In this document: positions 9,683 to 19,311 of the stretch, in pieces | Numbering within the stretch: position 1 is the stretch's first letter | How the letters are laid out: every line of letters begins with the position of its first letter | Source of the DNA: Hyphomonas oceanitis SCH89 | GTDB taxonomy: Bacteria; Pseudomonadota; Alphaproteobacteria; Caulobacterales; Hyphomonadaceae | Assembly (NCBI RefSeq): GCF_000685295.1 | Contig: NZ_ARYL01000012.1 | Location: 44,778-108,777 of the forward strand | DNA: 64,000 bases | Direction of reading: 5' to 3' | The notes under the pieces: generated by a model | What the model saw: the letters and a program-made list of their open reading frames with translations, nothing else | What the model was told of the DNA's origin: nothing | Databases searched by the model: none | Translations under genes and position numbers: made by a program

Positions 9683-10558
9683 CTAGCGGGTTCCGGCCCC
9701 CTCGAACAATGGGCTGATGCCAACGATTTCGCGCTGCATGTATTGGCGGAAAAGGGTCACGCGCCTGGTGTTGCGCAGGTCGCGATGATAGAGCAGCCAT
9801 AGTCCGAGATCATGGTGTTTTTCCGGCTCGTGGAACCTCACCAGATGCGGATCGCTGTCGCCCATGAAGCACGGCAGGTATCCGACACCCATCCCTCCCC
9901 GGATGGCGGCGATTGTCAGTGACGTGTCGTCCACGCAGAAGGAATGATCGGCCTGTGGCCTCGCCTGCCTGGTCCAGGTTCGGTGGTATTCGCAGCAATC
10001 GACGCCGATCCACTTTTCCGCAACCTTACCGGCCTCGAGGGCGGCGCAGTATTCGGTTGATGCGTATACTGCCGAGGAGACGGTGGTCAGCCGGGTACCG
10101 ATCAGTGTTTCGCCCGGCGTATTTGTCTGCCTGAGGGCAATATCGGCATCGCGTTCGGCCAGGCGGACGGAATCGTTGGTCACTTCAATATGCAGGTCAA
10201 TGCCCGGATAGGCGGCGCTGAACCCGGCAAATAGCGGCATCAGTACGGTCGAGGCCATATTGGCGATGGCCGTAACACGAAGTTCCCCCGAGGGCGCGTC
10301 GCTTTGGCCTGTGCTGGCTGCCTCGAAGGACAATAACTCCCGCTCTATGCGGGTGGCGGATGTCCTCAGGTTCTCGCCCGCCTCGGTCAGGACATAGCCG
10401 GTCGCGCTGCGCTCAACCAGCGGCGTCCCCAGATCTTTTTCCAGCGTATGTATGCGCCGCGAGACGGTGGAGTGCTGGACGCCCAGCCGCTTGGCCGCAG
10501 CGCTGAATGAGCCTTCGCGCGCCAGGGCAAGGAACATCCGCGCGTCATCCCATTGCAT
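9683..10558 (-). CDS. LysR-family transcriptional regulator
   Basis: A 291-residue LysR-type regulator with an N-terminal winged helix-turn-helix (residues 1-60, FSAAAKRLGVQHSTVSRRI) and a periplasmic-binding-like effector domain from about residue 90. The effector is unknown. A GTGCA-N4-TGCAC inverted repeat lies 18 bp upstream of its start, as expected for autoregulation. It is divergent from the truncated-haemoglobin gene, 164 bp away, so that operon is a plausible target. Confidence 0.9.
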   Translation of the reverse strand: MQWDDARMFLALAREGSFSAAAKRLGVQHSTVSRRIHTLEKDLGTPLVERSATGYVLTEAGENLRTSATRIERELLSFEAASTGQSDAPSGELRVTAIANMASTVLMPLFAGFSAAYPGIDLHIEVTNDSVRLAERDADIALRQTNTPGETLIGTRLTTVSSAVYASTEYCAALEAGKVAEKWIGVDCCEYHRTWTRQARPQADHSFCVDDTSLTIAAIRGGMGVGYLPCFMGDSDPHLVRFHEPEKHHDLGLWLLYHRDLRNTRRVTLFRQYMQREIVGISPLFEGAGTR

Positions 10559-10575
10559 TTGGCGTCCCCCTCAGC

Positions 10576-10589
10576 GTGCATTTTTGCAC
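10576..10589. promoter_or_regulatory. Inverted repeat GTGCA-N4-TGCAC, candidate LysR operator
   Basis: A perfect 5-bp inverted repeat with a TTTT spacer sits 18 bp upstream of the LysR start, in the divergent region shared with the haemoglobin gene. It contains the T...A half-site spacing typical of LysR-type boxes. Binding is an inference from position and symmetry only. Confidence 0.4.
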
Positions 10590-10722
10590 AACCGCTTTCG
10601 ATTTCTATCGAGTTTCCAGGATCGTGTGAGAATGCGACCCAGTTGGCAACCGAAATCGGGGCGTGGTGCGGCTTCACCAAACCGGCGGAACGTATCTGGA
10701 CGGTAACGAAAGGACTTCGAGA

Positions 10723-11094
10723 ATGACGGTATCACTTTACGACCGCCTCGGCGGATATGACGCAATCGCATTATTTGCGACACAGCTTGTTGACCAGGCA
10801 AAAGCTGACGACTTGCTGGGGCGCATCTGGGCCCATAGCGGCGAAGACAGGGACGCCAGGGCTTTGCAGATGTTGATCAACTATCTCGTGCGGGAAACCG
10901 GGGGCCAGATGTATTATACCGGGCGCGACATGGCGCTGGCCCATGCCGGAATGGGGATCACGGACGTTGACTGGACGCGTTTCCTCGAGATTGTGGTTAG
11001 CGTGGCGGGCGAACTTGGCGTTGAGGCCCAGGAAGGTGGTGAGGTCATGGCGTTTCTGGACAGTCTCAAGAGCGACATTGTCACCTCATCGTAG
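10723..11094 (+). CDS. Truncated (2/2) haemoglobin, group I-like
   Basis: A 123-residue globin. I chose the ATG at 10723, behind AAGGA, which gives the family-typical start SLYDRLGGYDAI. His74 in LAHAGMGI fits the proximal haem ligand position, followed by the usual helix G/H region. Group I truncated globins bind O2 or NO and often serve in NO detoxification or redox sensing. The gene is divergent from a LysR regulator and 43 bp before a GFA-family gene, so the two may form an operon. Confidence 0.85.
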   Translation: MTVSLYDRLGGYDAIALFATQLVDQAKADDLLGRIWAHSGEDRDARALQMLINYLVRETGGQMYYTGRDMALAHAGMGITDVDWTRFLEIVVSVAGELGVEAQEGGEVMAFLDSLKSDIVTSS

Positions 11095-11137
11095 CGGGCC
11101 GGCTATCGGCACGAAACGCCAATATGGAAGGCAGGCG

Positions 11138-11644
11138 ATGACTGATACACTCTTCTCAGCTGAAGGTGGCTGCACATGTCGCCATGTTCGTTACAGGTTG
11201 CTGTCAAAGCCGATGATCGTGCATTGCTGCCATTGCCGCTATTGCCAGAGGCAGACCGGGGCAGCCTTTGCGCTGAATGCGCTTATCGAAGCCGATCAGG
11301 TGAAAGTGACTGGCGCCGATGTCGAGGATATCCTCGTCGACACGCCGAGCGGCAGGGGGCAGACGATCGCGCGCTGCCCCAGGTGCCGCGTTGCGGTGTG
11401 GAGCCATTATCACATGTCCGGCTTGCGGGAGCGCATAAACTTCATCCGTGTCGGGACGCTCGACAATCCTGACCTCTGCCCGCCCGATGTGCATATCTTC
11501 ACGTCCGACAAGCAGCCTTGGGTGCGCCTGCCCGACGGCGCACGGGCGGTCGACATCTATTATGAGTATGAGGTCACCTGGTCGCCGGACAGCCTGCGCC
11601 GACGGGCCGCGTTGTTCGAGGCGGCGGGAATCCCCATGCCTTAG
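11138..11644 (+). CDS. GFA (glutathione-dependent formaldehyde-activating enzyme)-like zinc protein
   Basis: A 168-residue protein with the GFA/CENP-V fold cysteine pattern: CTC near residue 11, CCHCRYC near 32-38 and RCPRC near 84. These would bind one structural and one catalytic zinc. I chose the start at 11138, behind GGAAGGCAGG. Members are named for a glutathione/formaldehyde adduct reaction, but most are uncharacterised, so the activity is unproven. It follows the haemoglobin gene closely. Confidence 0.8.
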   Translation: MTDTLFSAEGGCTCRHVRYRLLSKPMIVHCCHCRYCQRQTGAAFALNALIEADQVKVTGADVEDILVDTPSGRGQTIARCPRCRVAVWSHYHMSGLRERINFIRVGTLDNPDLCPPDVHIFTSDKQPWVRLPDGARAVDIYYEYEVTWSPDSLRRRAALFEAAGIPMP

Positions 11645-11653
11645 GGAGTGCTT

Positions 11654-12088
11654 CTACAGCGCCTCGCGAATCTTCAATGCAAGCTTCTCCAACTCGCCCA
11701 TATCCGCCATGCCGCCGCTGCCGTGGCGGCCGAGGGCCTGGCCTTCGATGCGGGGGATGATGTGGAAGTGGAGGTGGTAGACGGTCTGCCCGGCGGGGGC
11801 GCCGTTGAACTGGGTGACGACGAGGCCGTCCGGCTTCAGCGCGGCTTCGACGGCCTTGGCGACCTTCTGCACGACCAGCATGTAGGGTCCGAGTTTCTCC
11901 GGCGGCATTTCGAGCAGGTTGCGTGCTTCAACGTCTTTAGGAATGACCAGCGTGTGGCCTTCGGCTTGCGGAAAAACGTCCATGAAGGCGAGGGCGGTAT
12001 CGTCCTCGTAGACTTTGACGGCGGGCATCTCGCCACGCAGGATTTTCGCGAAGATGTTGGTGGAATCGTAGGTGTCGTGAAGTGTCAT
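11654..12088 (-). CDS. HIT-family nucleotide hydrolase
   Basis: A 144-residue histidine-triad protein. His105-Leu-His107-Phe-His109 forms the HIT motif, with the active-site His107 expected to form the nucleotidyl intermediate. The N-terminal part (IFAKILRGEMPAVKVYED) matches HinT/HIT purine nucleotide-binding proteins. Its start overlaps the stop of the upstream FemAB-like gene by 4 bp, so the two are translationally coupled. Confidence 0.9.
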   Translation of the reverse strand: MTLHDTYDSTNIFAKILRGEMPAVKVYEDDTALAFMDVFPQAEGHTLVIPKDVEARNLLEMPPEKLGPYMLVVQKVAKAVEAALKPDGLVVTQFNGAPAGQTVYHLHFHIIPRIEGQALGRHGSGGMADMGELEKLALKIREAL

Positions 12089-13254
12089 GAGTCTTTCTTA
12101 AAGGGTGTGCGCTCTGTGAGATAGTCCATGTCGGATTCAACCGCGTCGCGTTCGCGGGTGAGATAGTCGGCGACGGCGTTGCGCAGGCCCGGATGGGCGA
12201 TCCAGTGGGCCGAGCGCGTGAGCACCGGCACATAGCCGCGCGCGAGCTTGTGGCCGCCCTGTGCGCCCGCCTCGACGTATTTGAGGCCGCGCGCGATGGC
12301 GAAGTCGATGGCCTGATAATAGCAGGTTTCGAAGTGGAGCATCGGGCGCTGGTCGCTGCAGCCCCAGTAGCGTCCATAGAGCGTGTCCGAACCGATCAGG
12401 TTCATGGCGCCCGCGATGGGCTCGCCATTCTCCATGGCGAAGACGAAGAGGAGATCATCGGGCATGCGCTCGCGCAGCAGGGAGAAGCTCAGCCGTGTGA
12501 GATACGGCGTGCCCCATTTGCGGCTGCCGGTGTCCATGTAGAACTGGAAGAAATGGTCGAGATGGTCCTCGGTGATCGCGTCGCCGGTGAGATGCACGAA
12601 CTCCACGCCTTCCTGTGCCTTCGCGCGCTCCTTGCGCAGGTTCTTGCGCTTGGCCGATGAGAGCGCGCCCAGGAAGCCATCGAAGTTCTCGTAACCGTCA
12701 TTCTCCCAGCGAAACTGCTGGTCGGTGCGCGAGAGGAGGCCGGTATTCTCCAGCACGTCAGCGTCGTCATGGTCGATGAAATTGATATGCAGCGAGGAGA
12801 GATCATTCTCCTCGGCGATCTGGATCGCGCCAGCGAGAAGCGCAGCCTTGAGCTGGATTTCGTCAGGACCAGGCGGCACGAGGCGGCGGCGGCCCGTAAC
12901 GGGCGTGAAGGGCACGGCGGCGAGAAGCTTCGGATAATAGGAGCCGCCCGCGCGTTCAAAGGCCTCGGCCCAGCTATGGTCGAACACAAACTCTCCACGC
13001 GAATGCATCTTGGCATAGAGCGGCATGGCGGCGCGCAGGCGCCCGTCATCGCCGCGGATCAGCAAGTGGCGCGGCACCCAGCCCGTGCGCGGCGTTGCGG
13101 CGCCGCTGCTCTCCATGGCTTCCAGGAATTCCCATGTCAGGAAGGGATCGTAGCGCGCGCCCGGCGGATTGGCGACGGCGTTCCACTCATCGGGCAACAC
13201 CTCGGCCAGGGCCGGGACGATGGTGATTTTGAGCGCGGTGTCGTCCATGCCCAT
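12085..13254 (-). CDS. FemAB-like/GNAT-fold protein (COG3146 type)
   Basis: A protein of about 389 residues resembling the PF04339 FemAB-like family (COG3146, often called peptidogalycan biosynthesis proteins). It has a GNAT-type fold with a C-terminal segment LYGRYWGCSDQRPMLHFETC, followed by an EAGAQGGHKLARGY stretch typical of the family. I use the ATG at 13254; a TTG one codon upstream and an ATG two codons downstream are alternatives. The acceptor molecule is unknown. It forms an operon with the HIT gene. Confidence 0.8.
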   Translation of the reverse strand: MGMDDTALKITIVPALAEVLPDEWNAVANPPGARYDPFLTWEFLEAMESSGAATPRTGWVPRHLLIRGDDGRLRAAMPLYAKMHSRGEFVFDHSWAEAFERAGGSYYPKLLAAVPFTPVTGRRRLVPPGPDEIQLKAALLAGAIQIAEENDLSSLHINFIDHDDADVLENTGLLSRTDQQFRWENDGYENFDGFLGALSSAKRKNLRKERAKAQEGVEFVHLTGDAITEDHLDHFFQFYMDTGSRKWGTPYLTRLSFSLLRERMPDDLLFVFAMENGEPIAGAMNLIGSDTLYGRYWGCSDQRPMLHFETCYYQAIDFAIARGLKYVEAGAQGGHKLARGYVPVLTRSAHWIAHPGLRNAVADYLTRERDAVESDMDYLTERTPFKKDS

Positions 13255-13273
13255 CAATCTAGGGCGCGCGGCA

Positions 13274-13990
13274 TCATGTTGCCAGCGGAACGGGCAGGTG
13301 TTCGAAAATGATGGCGCCGTTCAGCACATGGATGCGGCGGACATCCTCAATCGTGCGCACCGTCCAGACGACAAAGGGCAGCTTTCCGGCGAGCGACACA
13401 GCCGCGCGTTCGGCATCGGCGACATTGATCGCGAGATAGTCGACATTGCGCTCAAGCGCGCGGGCGAGCTTGGCGTCAAACTCGGCTTCGCTGGTCCGGC
13501 TGATCGGGTGGATCAGCTGGCCGCGCATCACCGCTTCGGGAATGGCGTCGACGGCGGCTTCCGAAAAGCTCATCGCGGCAGCAGGGCCGATATGGCCCGT
13601 TAGCATCTCACCCACCTTGCGGGCGAAGGCGGCGGGGTCGGTGTTGCCGTCGATCTTCATTTCGGTGAGCAGAGGCAGGTCGGTCGGCCAGATGTCGAGC
13701 AAGGCGTGCAGCGTGGGCACAGGCTGGTCCGTGCCAGCCAGCCGCACGGCCTGAAGGTCATGCGCCGTCATGTCTTCGAATACGGCCTCGACGCCCGTCA
13801 TGCGGACAAGGGTGGGATCATGAAAGACCATGACCTCGCCGTCCTTCGAGGGCCGCACGTCATATTCGATGCCGAGTCCGGCATCGATGGCGGCCTCGAA
13901 GGCGGCAAGAGAATTTTCCGGATGGCCATCGGCGGACCAGAGACCGCGATGTGCATATGTAAATGCTGTCAGGTCAAAGTGCCGGGCCAT
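13274..13990 (-). CDS. Glycerophosphodiester phosphodiesterase
   Basis: A 238-residue TIM-barrel GDPD that hydrolyses glycerophosphodiesters to glycerol-3-phosphate and an alcohol. The motif set is intact: HRG (residues 14-16), PENSLAAF (24-31), the metal-binding Glu42 and Asp44 in IEYDVR, and the catalytic His57-Asp58. There is no signal peptide, so it is cytoplasmic. It lies between RidA and the FemAB-like gene on the same strand. Confidence 0.92.
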   Translation of the reverse strand: MARHFDLTAFTYAHRGLWSADGHPENSLAAFEAAIDAGLGIEYDVRPSKDGEVMVFHDPTLVRMTGVEAVFEDMTAHDLQAVRLAGTDQPVPTLHALLDIWPTDLPLLTEMKIDGNTDPAAFARKVGEMLTGHIGPAAAMSFSEAAVDAIPEAVMRGQLIHPISRTSEAEFDAKLARALERNVDYLAINVADAERAAVSLAGKLPFVVWTVRTIEDVRRIHVLNGAIIFEHLPVPLAT

Positions 13991-13996
13991 CGGATA

Positions 13997-14458
13997 CTAT
14001 CCTTCGATTTCAAACACACCGTCGACTTCAACCGCGACGCCAAGCGGCAGGACCGGGCAGGCCACAGCCGAACGCGCATGCTTGCCGGCATCCCCAAAGA
14101 CTTCGACCATGAGGTCTGAACAACCATTGATGACCTGCGGGATGTCGGTGAAATCGCCGGCGGCATTGACGAAGCCGCCGAGCTTCACCACGCGCTTGAT
14201 GCGCGAGAGGTCGCCCACAGCGGCCTTGCACTGCGCGATCAGGTTGATACCGCACTGGCGGGCGGCATGTTGGCCAGCCGAGAGTTCCATGTCTTCGCCG
14301 AGGCGGCCCGTGATGCGGCCGGTAGGCGTGGCGCTGACCTGGCCTGAGACGAACAGCATGTTACCGGTGATCACGTAGGGCACGTAATTGGCGACGGGCA
14401 CCATGGGGGCGGGCAGTTCAATGCCGAGGGCGTCGAGGCGGGCTTCTGGGGTGGTCAT
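13997..14458 (-). CDS. RidA-family reactive imine/enamine deaminase
   Basis: A 153-residue YjgF/YER057c/UK114-family protein. The conserved arginine falls in KHARSAVACPVLPLG, and a VEVDGVFEI strand ends the domain. RidA proteins hydrolyse reactive 2-aminoacrylate-type enamines made by PLP enzymes. This one is longer than canonical RidA (about 130 residues) because of an N-terminal extension, which places it nearer the COG0251 relatives common in alphaproteobacteria. The stop is 6 bp from the GDPD start. Confidence 0.87.
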   Translation of the reverse strand: MTTPEARLDALGIELPAPMVPVANYVPYVITGNMLFVSGQVSATPTGRITGRLGEDMELSAGQHAARQCGINLIAQCKAAVGDLSRIKRVVKLGGFVNAAGDFTDIPQVINGCSDLMVEVFGDAGKHARSAVACPVLPLGVAVEVDGVFEIEG

Positions 14459-14527
14459 GTGGGGCGTGCTCCGGTGCGTGAATGACGGTGTGGGCCCTGC
14501 ATGCCGTAGGTTGCGGAAGGGGGCAAG

Positions 14528-15808
14528 TCAGCCATCTGACTCGCGCAGTTTCGCAATGCGGGCAGCGCGGCCAGTGACGACGGCATCCGTGCCGAAGCGC
14601 GCCCGGGCGGCGTCCGAGGCGCGCTCGGCGGCGGCGCGCTTGGCAATGCTCGGGTCAAGCAGGTCGACCGTATCGGCGCGATGGTCGTCAAGGCCTGAGA
14701 GGCCAATGCCAATGAGGCGATAGCGTTCGCGGCCATTGGCTTCACGGGCCAGAAGCGGCCGACCGGCGCGGAAAATTTCCTGGGCGAGTTGTGTGGGTTC
14801 CGGCAGTGAAATGCGCCGGGTAAGCGCGCGGAAGTTCGCGGTCTTCAGTTTCAGTGTCACGACGACGCCGACAACGCCCACGGCTTTGGCGCGGTCGGCG
14901 GTTTTTACACACAGCTGCCAGAGCTCGTCTTCAAGCGCGGCGGGATCGGAGATGTCTGTCCGGAACGTGGTCTCGCTGGAAACGGATTTGCGCTCCTCGT
15001 CATTGCGCACAGGGCGGTTGTCGAGGCCGTGGGCGCGTTGCTTCAGCCACATGCCTGTCTCGCCGTAGCGCTGGATCAGTGGCTTCAGCTCGGCCTGCTG
15101 GATATCGTGGACGGTATCGAAACCGTCGGCGGCGAGTTTCTGGGCGAATTTCGGGCCGACGCCGTGCAGGAAGTCGATGGGTTTAGGGCCGAGCAGGGCT
15201 TCTGCCTCTTCCGGCGCGATGACGGCGAAGCCGCGCGGCTTGTCGAGTTCACTGGCCGTCTTGGCGAGGAACTTGTTGGACGAGAGTCCGATCGAGACAG
15301 TGATGCCGATATCACGCTCTATCTCGAAGGCGAGGCGTGCCAGGCTGACGGCAGGCGGAGCGTGATGGGTGGTCTCAGTGCCGGAAAGGTCCATATAGGC
15401 CTCGTCAATGGAGACCGGCTGGACCAGTGGCGTCAGCGCGTCCATCTTTTCGCGCATCATCGTTGCGGCTTCGCGGTACTTCCCGAAATTGGAGCTGATC
15501 ACCACGGCGTCCGGGCAGAGTTTCAGCGCCTTGAACATGGGCATGGCGGACCGCACGCCATAGAGGCGGGCAATGTAACAGCAGGTGGAGACGACACCGC
15601 GCTGACCGCCGCCTACGATCACCGGCTTGTCCTTGAGACTGGGGTCGTCCCGCTTCTCGATGGCGGCGAAGAAGGCGTCGCAGTCGAGATGCGCAATGCT
15701 GAGTTGCGTCAGCGCGGGATGCGCAATGATCCGGCCCCGTCCGCAGCGCGTACAGGCTGAAACGGCACCGTTTTCCAGATGCAGGCAATCACGGCAAAGG
15801 GCGTACAT
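14528..15808 (-). CDS. dinB: DNA polymerase IV with N-terminal zinc ribbon
   Basis: A Y-family polymerase of about 426 residues for error-prone translesion synthesis. Palm motifs HLDCDAFFAAIE and SIDEAYMDL carry the catalytic acidic residues. A Cys5/Cys8-Cys19/Cys22 zinc-ribbon-like segment precedes the polymerase domain. Alternative starts are the ATG at 15823 and a TTG at 15847. I prefer 15808 because a LexA box covers the 15823 start. The box implies SOS induction. The gene is divergent from divK. Confidence 0.9.
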   Translation of the reverse strand: MYALCRDCLHLENGAVSACTRCGRGRIIAHPALTQLSIAHLDCDAFFAAIEKRDDPSLKDKPVIVGGGQRGVVSTCCYIARLYGVRSAMPMFKALKLCPDAVVISSNFGKYREAATMMREKMDALTPLVQPVSIDEAYMDLSGTETTHHAPPAVSLARLAFEIERDIGITVSIGLSSNKFLAKTASELDKPRGFAVIAPEEAEALLGPKPIDFLHGVGPKFAQKLAADGFDTVHDIQQAELKPLIQRYGETGMWLKQRAHGLDNRPVRNDEERKSVSSETTFRTDISDPAALEDELWQLCVKTADRAKAVGVVGVVVTLKLKTANFRALTRRISLPEPTQLAQEIFRAGRPLLAREANGRERYRLIGIGLSGLDDHRADTVDLLDPSIAKRAAAERASDAARARFGTDAVVTGRAARIAKLRESDG

Positions 15809-15817
15809 GACAAGAAT

Positions 15818-15832
15818 GTTCATGCCATGTTC
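15818..15832. promoter_or_regulatory. LexA (SOS) box of the alphaproteobacterial GTTC-N7-GTTC type
   Basis: The + strand reads GTTC ATGCCAT GTTC, an exact match to the direct-repeat LexA operator known from alphaproteobacteria. Its 3'-proximal edge is 10 bp from the preferred dinB start codon and it overlaps the alternative ATG. Position next to a classical SOS gene makes the assignment strong. It also implies that the dinB transcript starts very near the coding region. Confidence 0.8.
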
Positions 15833-15914
15833 CGCGACTCGCGGCAATGAGATGTGTACGCTAGTGTAAAGCCAAATTAAGTATTTGGGGTATAGCTAAA
15901 ATAGATTGAATAGA

Positions 15915-15926
15915 ATTCGGCCGAAT
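15915..15926. promoter_or_regulatory. 12-bp palindrome ATTCGGCCGAAT upstream of divK
   Basis: A perfect palindrome 22 bp before the divK start. A GANTC site (GAATC, 15923-15927), the CcrM methylation sequence of Caulobacter relatives, overlaps its right half. This may be a cell-cycle-regulated promoter element. A single GANTC and a 12-bp palindrome can both occur by chance. Confidence 0.3.
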
Positions 15927-15947
15927 CATTAGTCGTTACGGGGAATT

Positions 15948-16333
15948 ATGGCGGAAAAGCGCACCAGAAAAGTGCTGGTTGTTGAGGACAATGAACTCAA
16001 CATGCGCCTCTTTTGCGACCTGTTGGACGCCTACGGCTTTGCAACCTATCAGTGCCGCGATGGCGCCAAGGCGGTCGAAATTGCCCGACGCGAGCTGCCT
16101 GATCTCATCATCATGGACATCCAGCTGCCCGAAGTCTCGGGCCTCGATATCACGCGTTGGTTGAAAGATGATGACAAGGTCGCGCATATCCCTGTCCTGG
16201 CTGTAACGGCATTTGCCATGCGGGCCGACGAGCAGCGCGTTCGCGAAGCCGGCTGTGAGGGATACCTCTCGAAGCCGATCCAGATCATGACCTTCATCAA
16301 AGCGGTGGAGGCGCTGATGCCCAAGGAGCCTGC

Positions 16334-16337
<4 letters not shown>
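15948..16337 (+). CDS. divK: Single-domain response regulator DivK
   Basis: A 129-residue receiver domain with nothing else. Acidic pocket Glu13-Asp14 (VVEDN), phospho-acceptor Asp57 in IIMDIQLPE, conserved Thr in VTAFAM and Lys in YLSKP are present. In Caulobacter, DivK is phosphorylated by DivJ/PleC and controls CtrA through DivL/CckA. The identity rests on length, sequence and the directly coupled pleD gene, which starts inside the divK stop (4-bp overlap). A GGGGA site precedes the start. Confidence 0.93.
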
Positions 16338-17701
<1,364 letters not shown>

Positions 17702-17764
17702 TTGACTTGGGCCACGACGCGGCGCAACTGCACGTTTTGAGCTTCCAAGGCAGGTTTTAAGGGC

Positions 17765-18991
17765 ATGGCAGATCGTTTCGCGGCGTTCAGGCACTCGTCC
17801 TACAGCCGCTATTTCACCTCCCGTTTCATGACCGCCTTTGCGGCCCAGATCGTGTCGGTCTCGGTCGCCTGGCAGATCTATGACGAGACGCAGAACGCGA
17901 TTTATCTCGGTTGGATCGGGTTGGTACAGTTCCTTCCCGCCCTGCTGCTCGTGTTCGTGACGGGGCTTGCCTCGGACACGTTTGGGCGGCGGCTGGTGAT
18001 GGGCCTCGCCATCCTCGTCGAGATGAGCTGCACGGCAGGCATCCTGTTCCTGGCGGCAACAAACCAGTTCCATCCGGTCTGGGTGCTGGCCATCCTGACA
18101 GCGTTTGGCGTGGCGCGGGCCTTCCTGTCGCCGGCATCTGCCAGCCTCGCGGTGAACGTGGTGCCGCGTGAGGATTTCGCCAATGCCGTTGGCTGGAACG
18201 CCTCGGCCTGGCAGATGGCCTCCATTGTCGGGCCTGTCGTGGGCAGCCTCCTCTATGGCGTGTCGCATGTGCTGTCCTATTCCACCGCGACGGTGATGTT
18301 TGCCATCGCAGCGGTGCTGATCTTCTCGATCCCCAAGCCGCCCCAGCGCGTCTCCACAGAGCCGAAGACGCTGAGCGTGGTTCTGGGTGGGTTCACCTAT
18401 GTCTGGAAGCAGAAAGTGGTGCTGGGGGCGATCTCACTCGACCTGTTCGCGGTGCTGCTTGGTGGGGCGGTTGCGCTGATGCCGGTCTATGCGCGCGACA
18501 TCCTCCAGGTGGGTGAGACGGGCCTTGGCCTGATGCGTGCAGCGCCGGGTATTGGCGCGCTGATCGTAACGGCCGTGATAACGGCTTTCCCGATTCGCGA
18601 GCATGCTGGGAAGATCCTGTTCGTCTGCGTGGCGCTGTTTGGCCTGTCGACCGTGGTGTTCGGCTATTCGACGGTGGCGTGGCTGTCGATCCTGGCGCTC
18701 GTCTGCGTCGGCGCATTCGATATGGTCTCGGTCTATATTCGCGAGATATTGCTGCAGCTCTGGACGCCGGACCAGGTGCGGGGGCGGGTGAATGCGGTGA
18801 ATTCCATTTTCCTTGGTGCTTCAAACGAGTTGGGCGAGGCGCGGGCCGGGTTCATGGCGGCGAAGTGGGGGGCGGTGTTTACCGTCGTGGCGGGCGGCTA
18901 TGCGGCCGTGGGCATTGCGGCGGCGTGGTCGGTGCTGTTCCCGGGCATACGCAAGGCCAGCAACCTGCACGAGGGCAATCCGGACGCCTGA
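17765..18991 (+). CDS. MFS transporter (MFS_3/EntS-like)
   Basis: A 408-residue major facilitator with about 12 hydrophobic segments and no signal peptide. The loop motif between helices 2 and 3 (DTFGRRLVM) and the opening FRHSSYSRYFTSRF resemble the MFS_3 exporter group that includes the enterobactin exporter EntS. The substrate is not evident. The gene lies 63 bp after pleD and ends at a bidirectional terminator. Confidence 0.85.
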   Translation: MADRFAAFRHSSYSRYFTSRFMTAFAAQIVSVSVAWQIYDETQNAIYLGWIGLVQFLPALLLVFVTGLASDTFGRRLVMGLAILVEMSCTAGILFLAATNQFHPVWVLAILTAFGVARAFLSPASASLAVNVVPREDFANAVGWNASAWQMASIVGPVVGSLLYGVSHVLSYSTATVMFAIAAVLIFSIPKPPQRVSTEPKTLSVVLGGFTYVWKQKVVLGAISLDLFAVLLGGAVALMPVYARDILQVGETGLGLMRAAPGIGALIVTAVITAFPIREHAGKILFVCVALFGLSTVVFGYSTVAWLSILALVCVGAFDMVSVYIREILLQLWTPDQVRGRVNAVNSIFLGASNELGEARAGFMAAKWGAVFTVVAGGYAAVGIAAAWSVLFPGIRKASNLHEGNPDA

Positions 18992-19002
18992 GGCCCATAA
19001 GC

Positions 19003-19031
19003 AAAAAGCCCGCTCTTGCGAACGGGCTTTT
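19003..19031. terminator. Bidirectional intrinsic terminator between MFS gene and rpmG
   Basis: AAAAGCCCG pairs with CGGGCTTTT across a 10-base loop. A-runs and T-runs flank the stem, so it works as an intrinsic terminator on both strands. It lies 12 bp after the MFS stop and 27 bp after the rpmG stop. Confidence 0.85.
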
Positions 19032-19057
19032 GACAAATTGCCTTTAAAAGCAGGATC

Positions 19058-19225
19058 TTACTTGATCTTGCCTTCTTTGAATTCGACGTGCTTTTTCACG
19101 ATCGGGTCGTACTTTTTCATCACGAGCTTTTCAGTCTTCGTGCGTGGGTTCTTCTTGGTGACATAGAAGAAACCTGTATCGGCCGTCGAGTTGAGGCGAA
19201 TCTTGATCGTGGTTGGCTTGGCCAT
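19058..19225 (-). CDS. rpmG: Large ribosomal subunit protein L33
   Basis: A 55-residue basic protein read as [20 protein letters not shown] followed by [14 protein letters not shown] and ending in EFKEGKIK. This is the L33 family at its normal length. The zinc-binding cysteine pairs are absent, so it is the zinc-independent (C-minus) form. It is last in the topA-rnr-Nudix-rpmG order seen in alphaproteobacteria, and a bidirectional terminator follows. Confidence 0.95.
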   Translation of the reverse strand: MAKPTTIKIRLNSTADTGFFYVTKKNPRTKTEKLVMKKYDPIVKKHVEFKEGKIK

Positions 19226-19311
19226 AGTGTTGGCTCGCTTGTGCTAGCGTCTGAAACTGGAAAGCGGCTTAATGACGGGGCCCGAAGGGGAAGTCAAGCA
19301 GTGTTCCTGCT

